The notes below the pieces were generated by a model, which saw nothing but the letters and a program-made list of their open reading frames with translations, ran no database searches and was not told where the DNA came from. Shown here piece after piece: positions 6,726-14,912 of a DNA stretch of 17,478 bases. Each line of letters starts with the position of its first letter. The stretch's first letter is position 1. A program made the position numbers and the translations under genes. This DNA is from an uncultured Bdellovibrio sp. Its GTDB lineage: Bacteria; Bdellovibrionota; Bdellovibrionia; Bdellovibrionales; Bdellovibrionaceae. The stretch is from the NCBI GenBank assembly GCA_946482355.1, contig CAMLRE010000005.1, positions 1 to 17,478 of the forward strand, written 5' to 3'.

Positions 6726-7925
6726 ATGCTAATCGTACAAAAATATGGCGGCGCCACTCTTGCTGATCCCGAAAAAATTAAATCTGCGGCGAAGCGTATT
6801 TCTGAATTAAAAAAGAAAAACATTCAAATCGTGGCTGTAGTTTCAGCCATGGGGCAAACGACAAATCAATTGATTGATTTAGCCCACAATGTAAGTCACT
6901 CACCGAATTTACGTGAATTCGATATGTTACTTTCTGTTGGCGAACGCATTAGTATGTCGTTAGTCAGTATTGCATTGAATGATTTAGGACATGAAGCGAT
7001 TAGCTTTACCGGAAGCCAAGCCGGGATTTTTACCGATGAATCGCACTTAGGTGCAATGATTAAAGATGTAAAAGCTCACCGCGTGCAAGAAGCGTTAGAA
7101 AAAAATAAAATTGTTATTTTAGCGGGCTTTCAAGGTGTATCTCCGATCACGAAAGAAATTACGACATTAGGTCGCGGTGGTTCTGATACTTCAGCGGTTG
7201 CCATGGCTGCCTTTTTAAATGCCGATCGTTGTGAAATTTTAAAAGATGTAAGCAGTATTTTTACTGCTGACCCGAAGTTAGTTCCCCAGGCTAAAAAAAT
7301 CACGCAAATGAATTACGATCATTTGTTAGAGATGACTTTCTGGGGCGCAAAAGTTTTGCACTATCGTTCTGTTGAATTGGCTAAAGTTAAAAAAGTTAAA
7401 TTATATGTTGGCCCTGCTCACGATCATCAACAGGGTGAAAGCAGTGATGGTACAATTATCCACGAGGACATTATGTTTGAATCTTCAAAACCGCTGGCTG
7501 TAAATTCTCACTCAAAAATCTTAGAAATGGCTGTGCAATCAGAAACAACAGCCCAAGCCTTTGAAATGTTATTTCAGGCTTTTCAGAAATCAAATATTGC
7601 TGTGCCTCAGATTTTAAATGGCTTTGTTCAAAATAAAAAAACGCATGTGTTATTAACAGCGCCGTCAGAAATTTTAGCATCTATCGAAGCTATGGATTTT
7701 TCAAAATACCCGCAAATCAGCATTGCGAACAATAAGTTGTGCTCAGTGAGCTTAACTTGCACAGGCTCAACTTTAAATGACACTTTAGTTGCGGTGACAA
7801 AAAAGCTTTCTGAAAGCAATATTCAGCCGGCTTACTTTATTCAGTCGGCAATGAGCTTAAATTATATTGTTGAGCAAAATCACAAAGACAAAACGATTCA
7901 AGCCTTACACAGCCTTATTGGCTAG
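6726..7925 (+). CDS. Aspartokinase with C-terminal ACT domains
   Basis: Aspartokinase phosphorylates aspartate, the first step to lysine, threonine, methionine and diaminopimelate for the cell wall. Family motifs are IVQKYGGATL (3-12, normally KFGGTS), LLSVGERIS (68-76), TTLGRGGSDTSAVAMAA (146-162), CEILKDVSSIFTADP (169-183) and WGAKVLHYRSVELA (206-219). Two ACT regions follow (about 262-330 and 336-398), the second with IQSAMSLNYIV; these normally bind feedback amino acids. The usual nucleotide-site segment YTDVDGVYTADP is altered to LKDVSSIFTADP and the first-motif threonine is alanine, so kinetics or regulation may differ. The 399-residue start at 6726 is chosen because GGAG at 6716-6719 lies six bases upstream and the protein begins exactly at the conserved strand. 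A GTG at 6699 would add nine poorly fitting residues. Confidence 0.88.
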   Translation: MLIVQKYGGATLADPEKIKSAAKRISELKKKNIQIVAVVSAMGQTTNQLIDLAHNVSHSPNLREFDMLLSVGERISMSLVSIALNDLGHEAISFTGSQAGIFTDESHLGAMIKDVKAHRVQEALEKNKIVILAGFQGVSPITKEITTLGRGGSDTSAVAMAAFLNADRCEILKDVSSIFTADPKLVPQAKKITQMNYDHLLEMTFWGAKVLHYRSVELAKVKKVKLYVGPAHDHQQGESSDGTIIHEDIMFESSKPLAVNSHSKILEMAVQSETTAQAFEMLFQAFQKSNIAVPQILNGFVQNKKTHVLLTAPSEILASIEAMDFSKYPQISIANNKLCSVSLTCTGSTLNDTLVAVTKKLSESNIQPAYFIQSAMSLNYIVEQNHKDKTIQALHSLIG

Positions 7926-7949
7926 CTTCAGCTTGGCCTAATAAGTTTT
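7914..7949 (+). terminator. Probable intrinsic terminator after aspartokinase
   Basis: CTTATT (7914-7919) pairs with AATAAG (7940-7945), then GGC (7920-7922) with GCC (7936-7938) across one bulged T, then AGC (7924-7926) with GCT (7931-7933) around a TTCA loop. TTTT follows at 7946-7949. The stem contains the aspartokinase stop codon (7923-7925) and the last codons of the convergent lipoprotein gene. The stem is AU-rich at its base and the T run is short, so strength is uncertain. Confidence 0.5.
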
Positions 7950-8448
7950 GTAACTTAACCAGCTGTTCTTGATCTGTTCGATTAAAGGTATCGTTTCCTA
8001 CGTAAAACACTAAAAATAAAGAGATCCAGTTAACGATTTCGATGTCTTCAACTTGACCGTATTTATTTTTTAATTGGTATTCGTTGGTAAAACGCGAAGG
8101 AATGATTCCTAAAGTTAAGTAGGTCGCTCCCAGATTTAACTTTTCACCAATCGAAAGTTCACTTTTTTTATTTCTAAATAAAACGCAGTACCCTTCGCAC
8201 GTTTCAACTCTTTCACTGCGTACTAAGAGCACTTCAGTGAACATGTTCTTGGCTAAAATCAATTCACGAAAAATCTCAACATTCTGAAGGTCAGCTTCAG
8301 AATTGTTGGCAAAATAGATCTTAAGTTTTTCTGATTTGTATTTATCTGTCAGTGTTGGCTTTTGGTCGTGACCTACATTTTTCATATAAGTCACGCATGA
8401 AGAAAAATTAAACGCAAGAAGCACTACCAAGATGATTTGTTTTAACAT
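7915..8448 (-). CDS. Small lipoprotein of unknown function
   Basis: I do not recognise the family. The 177-residue product has a lipoprotein signal MLKQIILVVLLAFNFSSC with the acylation cysteine at residue 18, so it should be membrane anchored. The mature part contains IYFANNSEADLQNVEIFREL, a second cysteine pair at Cys84 and Cys88 (CEGYC) and a segment LGATYLTLGIIPSRF. A hydrophobic stretch near 137-150 (IVNWISLFLVFYVG) may be a membrane-associated helix. A GAGGG Shine-Dalgarno precedes the ATG. It begins 20 bases after the preceding cysteine-rich gene and so is probably cotranscribed with it, suggesting a partner or anchor role, which is inference only. Its 3' end overlaps that of aspartokinase by 11 bases, tail to tail. 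Confidence 0.85.
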   Translation of the reverse strand: MLKQIILVVLLAFNFSSCVTYMKNVGHDQKPTLTDKYKSEKLKIYFANNSEADLQNVEIFRELILAKNMFTEVLLVRSERVETCEGYCVLFRNKKSELSIGEKLNLGATYLTLGIIPSRFTNEYQLKNKYGQVEDIEIVNWISLFLVFYVGNDTFNRTDQEQLVKLQNLLGQAEASQ

Positions 8449-8468
8449 TTGCCCTCAATGACTAACCG

Positions 8469-10394
8469 TTATTTTGACGGAGTTTCTACTGTAATAAATG
8501 TGTGATACTGGTCATTATAACGTTGGTTCATAATCTTCCAAATGTCACGGTTTTTACCGCCGAACTCGCCGGCATTAGCCATACCACGTAAAGCTGGAGC
8601 TTTCGGACGGAATCCATTCATGTCATTCTTATAAGCTTTGCCGTTTGAAGATTTTGTTGTTGAACCTTTTTCGCCACTGCCACCACCGAACATACTTGAG
8701 ATAGCACCTTTAGCATTTTGGAAGAAACCTGACAGGCCGCCTTTTTCACCGCCCTCACCGTTTCCTGCTCCACCAGAGGCATCACCATTACCCATGTTAA
8801 GACTTGCACCCGGAGAACCAGCAGCAGCCGCTGGAGCAAATGGCGAACCCGCATCAGCTGTTGCTGTGCCTGAACCCGTCGGACGAGTTTCATCGTATAA
8901 ACCACTTAAATCACTATCACCAATTTGAACTTTACCACCATTCGCACCACCACCAGCTGAAGAAAAACCTGGGCTAGCAAATCCTGATATTGGAGCTCCT
9001 ACACCAGAACCATTAATAGCGACCGGCGGTGTCGTTCCTTTACATCTTGGATCTGTCGAACCAGGAGGACAGCCCACTGAACTGTAAGAACAACCTTGTT
9101 GATTCATGTTTTGCATACACGTCAACGGAGTTACAACATTATCGCAACTTTCTTTACCACTCGTACTGCCGGCAGTTAACTGACATTTACAAATATCTGC
9201 TTTTTGCACGCTCGTAGCTAAACGCTGAAGCATATCATCAAATTGTCCTTCAGCGACCTGAACGTCACCTTTACAAAATTTATCAACATTGGCTGAGTAG
9301 CTTTTATGTCTCTCAGCACGTGTCGCAAACTCGGACTGATGTTCTTCGCTCCATGTTTTTCCAGGATTTCTGGATTCATATTGAGCCTTACAAGCTTCTG
9401 CTAATTTAGCCGTGTCTTCTTTAGAATAAGCTTTAACGTCAGCGCAACCTTGTTTACAAGCATCTAATTCTTTTCTGCAGTTGGTTTGAAATAGACTTAA
9501 GGCTTCAATAACTCCAGTTCCTAAAGCACTCATTTTTGCGCAAGATTCTAATGCTCCCGAACCAGCATTTTGCGCGACCATAGCATCTACACCGATAGAT
9601 AAAACACGTTGGGCCTCAGAAATATTTTTATTATTTTCAGGAGATTCTTTACTACATTTATCGAAAGCGTCCTGACCTTTTTGCGAACAGGCTGCTTCAG
9701 ATTTTTCAATATCAGCAAAACAACCGGCAAAATCTTCCTCTTTCACAGTTGCTGTCGGCGATACAGGCGCCGCTTTAACACCAGGACATGTTACGCCAGC
9801 TTTAGCTTCTATTTCTCTGTCGTTTTCACAAACGCATCGAGAACCTTCTTGAATGGCTCCGGCAATCTTACAGCCCGTTGATTGATCTGATTCAAGGGCA
9901 TTAGTTTCAGCCGGGCAATCTACCTCTTCCGAAGCTGAAGCTCCTTTACGTTTACATTTACAATCACCATCGTTATCGCCGAACGGAGCCGTACCAACCC
10001 AGCGAACATCTAGTACACTCGCTTTTTGAGCTTTCATATGCTCACACATTTTGTTCTTTTTAATCGCCATACAAAAATAATAACCGATGTGATTACTACC
10101 AGCGCTACCGTGGGCTTTACTTCCGGCATTGTACTGCGGGTTACCTGGATTTACTGCGGCCATATTGTATTTTTTCATACAATATTTTCGGGCTGCCGTG
10201 TCGGCATTATAGCCTTCAGCCACGTGACATTCTGTTCTACGTCCAATGTCTCCTAAAACTTTTCGTAAGTCTTCGCCCACAAACTGAAGTTGTGAAACTT
10301 TAACTGGCGATTTATCATCACAGCTTTGAGCTTGCGCTAATTGAGAACTTAATAAAGAGAATATGACGATGAGGTATGACATAATGTTTTTCAT
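8469..10394 (-). CDS. Cysteine-rich exported protein, divergent paralog 1
   Basis: Function unknown. The 641-residue product starts with a signal peptide (about residues 1-22, ending LAQAQ). The N-terminal about 200 residues, including NADTAARKYCMKKYNM and DGDCKCKRKG, are not shared with the other three paralogs. From about 225 it shares the helical core: CFADIEKSEAAC, then CRKELDACKQGCADVKAY, then KADICKCQLTAGS. The linker keeps GFASPG, SDLSGL, SGTATADAGSPF and FFQNAKGAISSMFGG. The tail DIWKIMNQRYN is conserved but ends differently. Roughly 28 cysteines are present, all before residue 452. The ATG at 10394 is chosen because the signal peptide begins there and GGAGAGAAG at 10402-10410 is well placed; an in-frame ATG at 10412 would add six charged residues. 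It starts one base after the stop of the preceding gene. Confidence 0.88.
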   Translation of the reverse strand: MKNIMSYLIVIFSLLSSQLAQAQSCDDKSPVKVSQLQFVGEDLRKVLGDIGRRTECHVAEGYNADTAARKYCMKKYNMAAVNPGNPQYNAGSKAHGSAGSNHIGYYFCMAIKKNKMCEHMKAQKASVLDVRWVGTAPFGDNDGDCKCKRKGASASEEVDCPAETNALESDQSTGCKIAGAIQEGSRCVCENDREIEAKAGVTCPGVKAAPVSPTATVKEEDFAGCFADIEKSEAACSQKGQDAFDKCSKESPENNKNISEAQRVLSIGVDAMVAQNAGSGALESCAKMSALGTGVIEALSLFQTNCRKELDACKQGCADVKAYSKEDTAKLAEACKAQYESRNPGKTWSEEHQSEFATRAERHKSYSANVDKFCKGDVQVAEGQFDDMLQRLATSVQKADICKCQLTAGSTSGKESCDNVVTPLTCMQNMNQQGCSYSSVGCPPGSTDPRCKGTTPPVAINGSGVGAPISGFASPGFSSAGGGANGGKVQIGDSDLSGLYDETRPTGSGTATADAGSPFAPAAAAGSPGASLNMGNGDASGGAGNGEGGEKGGLSGFFQNAKGAISSMFGGGSGEKGSTTKSSNGKAYKNDMNGFRPKAPALRGMANAGEFGGKNRDIWKIMNQRYNDQYHTFITVETPSK

Positions 10395-10395
10395 A

Positions 10396-12666
10396 TTAAT
10401 TCTTCTCTCCAAATATAAATGAGTCCTTTTGATCTTGGACTTTATATTGTCGGTTCATTACTTTCCAAATATCTTCAAACTTGCCGGCAATCTCAGTGTC
10501 ACTGCCCGAAGCAAGCCCGCGAATCATTTTTCCGGGACGCCATTTTTTTGGATCCAGCGGATTTCCGTTCGCATCGAAACCACCTCTACCAGAACCGAAG
10601 TTTGCAGTTTCATTATTATTATTTTTTGAGCCACCAAATAAATTTCCTAAAGCACCTTTAGCTGAATTAAACATTCCACGAATTTTTGATTCGGTTGAAG
10701 ACTCTTCACCGCCAGCGCCTGTATTTTCACCCGAGCCAAAGTTACCGTTAACACCAGGGCTACCAGCACTTCCGTTAGCCGCACCAAATGGTGATGCCGT
10801 ATCAGTCGTTGCTGTTCCTGAAGCATTCATAGCTGTGACTTCATTTGCATTGAGCCCGCTTAAATCACCAGGATTAATACCAACACCAGTTTTACCACCG
10901 CCACTGGTTTCACCTAAGCCACCGAATCCAGAACTTCCACCAGGACCAGCAAAACCACTTAGGTTTGAATTCGATTTTACATTCGCCACAGCCTGAATGT
11001 TTTTACATTCATTACTTTCTGGATTTCTGAAACACACACATTTTTGTGAATTATCAGAAGCACTTAAACAATTCACTTGCGCGTTAGCACAGCCTGCTAA
11101 TGTCGGATCGGCCGCGCAATCTTTTGGCCCTACTTGATTCGTACAATTAGAACCACCCGAACTTAACTGGCATTCACACTGACTGGCACTTTTAAAAGTG
11201 TTATCCATATCAGTCATGTAGTTACTCACCTTTTCACGATTGGTAACAGCTGTTCCAGTTTCACATTTAGCGTTGCTGGTCGCAATGCTATTTTGCATTT
11301 GCTGAATTTGCTGTTCGAATTGAGCTTTATGATGAGCATCGTACGTTGGATTAAAGCGATCCGCCGGAAGCGGTGGCCCCGCATCAGCTTGTTCACGAAA
11401 AGCTTTTTCGCGGCACGCTTGATACGCACTTTCTTTGTTGGCCACGATATAAGACTTCGCATCGTCACAGCTATTTTTACAAGAGCTAATTTCAGTGTCG
11501 CATTTTCCGCGAAGCTCATCTAATGCATGATATCCTGTAGAGCCAGCTACAGCGGCTTGTGCACATTTTTCTGAAGCACCCATGACTCCGGTCGCACCTT
11601 TTAATAAAGCTTGAAGCGCGTTAATTGTATCGTCATTTTTACGTTCTGGATCACATTGATCGACGGCCGTTAAAGCCGACGAGTTACATGAATCTACTTT
11701 TGCCTGCATTTCACGTAAACACTCTTCAGGAACATCTGATGGTCGTGACGGAGTCGTTTGAGCCACACAGACACCTGAGCCACCTGAACCCGTTGAATCA
11801 GCATATCCATCAGCACAATCGCAGCCGCGTTTGTCCGCGTTATACACTTTATGGTCTTCTGCACGGCAAGCATTTGGACAGATTTGATCAGTACCACGCT
11901 GAACAGAGTGATTACCTTCATCATCGCAACTACAAAGGATCTTTGAACTTGAATCAGGTGTTGTACCGGCAATACAAGGAGCTATGGCGCAAGCACGGCC
12001 ATCCCAAACACCGTGTTTTTCTTCACAAGTTTCTTTTGTGGCACAACGGTGAGGAGCTTCTTCAGTACAGGCTGTGCTTGGCGTTGCAACAACATTCTTG
12101 CGTGGCGTCTCTTCTGTTTTTGGTTTTGGTTTTTCTTTTTTGGCCGCTGCACGTTTTGCTGCGCGATCAGCTTCAATACATGATTGAACTTGATTTCTGC
12201 GCTCAGATCTTGTTTTAGCATTGCTAGATTGTGCAAGACACTTATCACAAAGCGGGTCGCCGACATAACAAAGACGCGCATCGCTTTGTGAACTATCACC
12301 GCTATTAATGTTTCGATCAACCGCGAAGATACCATGATCACTTAAACATTTTTGATAAGCGTCACCGTAGCCACCGGTTTTCTGGTGACAATCAGATTTA
12401 ATTTTTTCTTCGCCCGTTTTCGGTGCTGAAGCAGTTTTTCGATTTTGTTGTTTTACCTGTTGCGGCTTTACCTGATCAAGACAGTTCACGCCAGCTTTAC
12501 AAGGAATTTGTACTTTTGTATTTGTTCCGAACCCGTAAGTTTGCGTTGGACCTTGCTTACCCCAAGTTGAAATCGGCACTGACGTCGTTTTTTTTGTAGG
12601 AGGATTAGCGAATGCAGCTATAGCAATAAAATTCATCAAACTGATAATTAAAATTAGTTTGCTCAT
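10396..12666 (-). CDS. Cysteine-rich exported protein, paralog 2 (longest)
   Basis: Function unknown. The 756-residue product has a signal peptide ending IAAFA (about residue 20). Residues 21-195 are specific to this copy, with CYVGDPLCDKC and a basic Lys/Pro stretch. A cysteine-rich module (about 200-300) contains HGVWDGRACAIAPC and an EGF-like CADGYAD segment. The helical core (about 314-422) contains ECLREMQAKVDSC and ALDELRGKCDTEISSC. A second module (about 466-556) contains CECQLSSGG, GPKDCAADPTLAGC and KCVCFRNPESNEC. The linker follows, then the tail with WRPGKMIRGLASG and FEDIWKVMNRQYKVQDQ. The start at 12666 has GAGGGA (12671-12676) just upstream; the in-frame ATG at 12678 lies in front of that site and is unlikely. 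Its own promoter lies at 12698-12725, and gene 1 follows directly. Confidence 0.9.
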   Translation of the reverse strand: MSKLILIISLMNFIAIAAFANPPTKKTTSVPISTWGKQGPTQTYGFGTNTKVQIPCKAGVNCLDQVKPQQVKQQNRKTASAPKTGEEKIKSDCHQKTGGYGDAYQKCLSDHGIFAVDRNINSGDSSQSDARLCYVGDPLCDKCLAQSSNAKTRSERRNQVQSCIEADRAAKRAAAKKEKPKPKTEETPRKNVVATPSTACTEEAPHRCATKETCEEKHGVWDGRACAIAPCIAGTTPDSSSKILCSCDDEGNHSVQRGTDQICPNACRAEDHKVYNADKRGCDCADGYADSTGSGGSGVCVAQTTPSRPSDVPEECLREMQAKVDSCNSSALTAVDQCDPERKNDDTINALQALLKGATGVMGASEKCAQAAVAGSTGYHALDELRGKCDTEISSCKNSCDDAKSYIVANKESAYQACREKAFREQADAGPPLPADRFNPTYDAHHKAQFEQQIQQMQNSIATSNAKCETGTAVTNREKVSNYMTDMDNTFKSASQCECQLSSGGSNCTNQVGPKDCAADPTLAGCANAQVNCLSASDNSQKCVCFRNPESNECKNIQAVANVKSNSNLSGFAGPGGSSGFGGLGETSGGGKTGVGINPGDLSGLNANEVTAMNASGTATTDTASPFGAANGSAGSPGVNGNFGSGENTGAGGEESSTESKIRGMFNSAKGALGNLFGGSKNNNNETANFGSGRGGFDANGNPLDPKKWRPGKMIRGLASGSDTEIAGKFEDIWKVMNRQYKVQDQKDSFIFGEKN
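10402..10410 (-). promoter_or_regulatory. Ribosome binding site fixing the start of paralog 1
   Basis: GGAGAGAAG on the minus strand lies inside the last codons of paralog 2 and seven to ten bases before the ATG at 10394. It overlaps the alternative ATG at 10412, so it can only serve the downstream start, which also begins the signal peptide. Confidence 0.65.
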
Positions 12667-12670
12667 GCAT

Positions 12671-12676
12671 TCCCTC
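12671..12676 (-). promoter_or_regulatory. Ribosome binding site fixing the start of paralog 2
   Basis: GAGGGA on the minus strand lies four bases before the ATG at 12666 and directly after the in-frame ATG at 12678. A similar GAGGG precedes paralogs 3 and 4, which supports the downstream start. Confidence 0.65.
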
Positions 12677-12697
12677 ATTTATTCTTTTCGGCTAAAG

Positions 12698-12725
12698 ATG
12701 ATACAGACTTGAGTCAATGTCTCAA
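12698..12725 (-). promoter_or_regulatory. Promoter with overlapping palindromic operator, upstream of paralog 2
   Basis: On the minus strand TTGAGA (12720-12725) and TATCAT (12698-12703) are separated by 16 bases; each matches the sigma-70 consensus at five of six positions. The 17-base imperfect palindrome TTGAGACATTGACTCAA (12709-12725) covers the -35 hexamer and part of the spacer. A protein bound there would block RNA polymerase. Transcription would start near 12691, giving a leader of about 25 bases with the GAGGGA site. Confidence 0.6.
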
Positions 12726-12744
12726 ATTAATACAAGACTTTTTT
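12709..12744 (-). repeat. Conserved 36-base promoter block, copy 1
   Basis: This block matches 14924-14959 at 35 of 36 positions. It contains the 17-base palindrome, then ATTAATACA, then GAC and a T run as read on the plus strand. On the transcribed strand the T run is an A tract upstream of the -35 hexamer, where UP elements lie. The only difference is A at 12735 against G at 14950. Confidence 0.85.
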
Positions 12745-12771
12745 AAGGTGTAATATAGAAGTTCTTAACAA

Positions 12772-14877
12772 TTAATTCTTCTCACCGAAGATGAAATTAT
12801 CCTTCTGATCTTGAACTTTGTATTGGCGGTTCATGACTTTCCAAATATCTTCAAACTTGCCCGCAAGTTCAGTATCACGGCCCGAAGCAAGGCCGCGAAC
12901 CATTTTTCCAGGGCGCCATTTTTTCGGATCCATTGGGTTACCGTTCGCATCTAACATTTGGCGATCAGAACCAAAACTTGCCGTTTCATTATTTTTTTTG
13001 CCACCTAATAAATTTCCGATAGCGCCTTTTGCGGTATTAAACATTCCACCGATTTTTGATTTTAATGAAGAGTCTTCTTCGCCTTGAGGGGCGTTTGATT
13101 CACCCGACCCAAAATTACCATTTACACCTGGGCTACCCGCGCTACCGTTAGCTGCGGAAAATGGCGAACCATCTGCTGTTGCAGTTCCTGAAGCATTCAT
13201 AGCTGTAACTTCGTTCGATTTAAGCTCACTTAAATCACCTACATTAACACCTGTATCTGTTTTTCCACCACTACTTGAATCGGTCGATCCAAAGCCGCTC
13301 GCAGGATTTCCCGGAGCTGCAAAGCCACTGACATTGGAATTTGATGGTTTTAAATTGTTAGCTTCGCGAATATTTTTACACTCATTGCTATTTGGATTTC
13401 TGAAGCAAACACATTTAGGAGAATTATCGGTGGCACTTAAACAGTTCACTTGCACGTTAGCACAGCCAGCAAGAGTTGGATCGGCAGCACAATCTTTTGG
13501 ACCAATCTGATTTGCACAGTTCGCGCCACCAGAATTTAATTGGCATTCGCACTGACTGGCACTTTTAAATGTGGCATCCATGTCAGTCATGTAGTTACTC
13601 ATTTTTTGGCGGTTGTTCACAGCGGTTCCAGTTTCGCATTTCGTGTTATTAGTCGCAACACTACTTTGTATCTGCTGAACTTGTTGGTCGAAAGGAGCTT
13701 TGTTAACGCGGTCCCATTCGGCATTCCAGTCATCTTCTGTTCGAGCAAAAGTAAATGGATCGTCGAAACGACAACTAAATCCGTTACCTCTATAATACGT
13801 ATATTGAGCTTTACGGCACGCTTGATAAACACGATCTTTATTTGAATTAATGTATGAAGTGGCATCACTGCAGCTCGTTTTACAACTACCAATTTCGGTG
13901 TCACATTTACCACGAAGTTCATCGAGTGCGTAATATCCTGTTGATCCCGCTACTGCCGCTTGCGCACAATTTTGAGAAGCGCCTGCCACAGCCGTAGCAC
14001 CCTTTAATAAATTTTGAAGGGCACCGATGGTATCATTTTTATTATCCGGATTACATTGATCAACAGCTGTTGTCGCAGCTGAGTTACATGCATTGGCTTT
14101 TTCTTGTAATTCACGCAAGCATTCTTGCGCTGCCGTCGGCTGAGGCGCCGTTGTTTCAGAAGCAACACATGTTCCGTTATCGTCTCGGTATCCGCCAGCA
14201 CAAATACATCCGCGTGTAATCAGATTATAAACCTGATGATCCTCAGCGCGACACATACTTGGACATAACTGATGCGTTCCGCGCTCAATCGCATAGTTTG
14301 CATCATTATCACATTTACAATAATTACCTTCACTTAATGGACGATCTAAATCTGGTGTTGTTCCACGAGGACAAGGTGCCACGGCGCAAGCTCGACCATC
14401 CCAGATACCATTGTTAGCTGTGCATGTTTCCTGAGTTGTACACTTAGACGGAAAATTTTTAGAGCAAGTTCTGGCAGGTGCAGTTACAACGACTTCTTGC
14501 AGTGTGCCGCCATCATAAATTCTATCGTCGCTACCGGTTTTCATACATCGCGAAAATGCATCTGAACTAATATCTTCAATTGTTTTTTTACATGTAATAA
14601 AAGTAGGATTTTGTGGATGATATAATTGTGCGTAACTACCACCCTTTTGTAAAATAACACCATTATCATTTGCACACTCAGCGTAAATCGCATTACAACG
14701 GCCTAATGCATCTTTAGCAGCTTGGCTTTGGCGTCCTTCATGGCCGTACTTCGCACCATAATCTGTCATACACTGGTTCATAAGAGGGGCACAGGTCTTA
14801 TTGGATGCCCACTCAGCATAGGCAGACCCACTCAATAATATTGATGAAATGAAGAATAGAAATAGAATATATCTCAT
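12772..14877 (-). CDS. Cysteine-rich exported protein, paralog 3
   Basis: Function unknown. The 701-residue product has a signal peptide ending SGSAYA (about residue 21). Layout: N-terminal four-cysteine helical region (29-70, CAPLMNQC, then CNAIYAEC); module with GIWDGRACAVAPC and EGF-like CICAGGYRD (138-240); helical core (252-356); variable loop with SCRFDDPFTFARTEDDW; second cysteine module (414-502) with CECQLNSGGANC and GPKDCAADPTLAGC; Gly/Ser/Asn linker (505-640) containing SGTATADGSPF and MFNTAKGAIGNLLGG; tail (641-701) with WRPGKMVRGLASG and FEDIWKVMNRQYKVQDQ. I count about 37 cysteines, the last at residue 500. GAGGG lies about ten bases before the ATG. The closest relative in the window is paralog 4, which shares even its N-terminal region. 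Confidence 0.92.
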   Translation of the reverse strand: MRYILFLFFISSILLSGSAYAEWASNKTCAPLMNQCMTDYGAKYGHEGRQSQAAKDALGRCNAIYAECANDNGVILQKGGSYAQLYHPQNPTFITCKKTIEDISSDAFSRCMKTGSDDRIYDGGTLQEVVVTAPARTCSKNFPSKCTTQETCTANNGIWDGRACAVAPCPRGTTPDLDRPLSEGNYCKCDNDANYAIERGTHQLCPSMCRAEDHQVYNLITRGCICAGGYRDDNGTCVASETTAPQPTAAQECLRELQEKANACNSAATTAVDQCNPDNKNDTIGALQNLLKGATAVAGASQNCAQAAVAGSTGYYALDELRGKCDTEIGSCKTSCSDATSYINSNKDRVYQACRKAQYTYYRGNGFSCRFDDPFTFARTEDDWNAEWDRVNKAPFDQQVQQIQSSVATNNTKCETGTAVNNRQKMSNYMTDMDATFKSASQCECQLNSGGANCANQIGPKDCAADPTLAGCANVQVNCLSATDNSPKCVCFRNPNSNECKNIREANNLKPSNSNVSGFAAPGNPASGFGSTDSSSGGKTDTGVNVGDLSELKSNEVTAMNASGTATADGSPFSAANGSAGSPGVNGNFGSGESNAPQGEEDSSLKSKIGGMFNTAKGAIGNLLGGKKNNETASFGSDRQMLDANGNPMDPKKWRPGKMVRGLASGRDTELAGKFEDIWKVMNRQYKVQDQKDNFIFGEKN

Positions 14878-14912
14878 GAACTCAATTCCCTCAGTAAGCC
14901 TTTCGGACGAAA

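Noticed and set aside
11750..11880. True EGF domains in the cysteine-rich proteins
   Set aside because: One C-x-C-x-D-G-Y segment resembles EGF, but the six-cysteine spacing of a full domain could not be confirmed by eye.
10481..12218. Long open frames on the plus strand opposite paralog 2 (for example 10481-10996 and 11625-12218)
   Set aside because: They mirror the repetitive codon use of the real gene, lack ribosome binding sites, and their translations are proline-rich or histidine/leucine-rich with no family resemblance.
12667..12678. ATG at 12678 as the start of paralog 2
   Set aside because: It lies upstream of the GAGGGA site that serves the ATG at 12666, and would put MREC before a normal signal peptide.
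12726..12771. Intrinsic terminators between the cysteine-rich genes
   Set aside because: The T runs seen on the plus strand are A tracts on the transcribed strand, and no GC-rich stem precedes a T run there.
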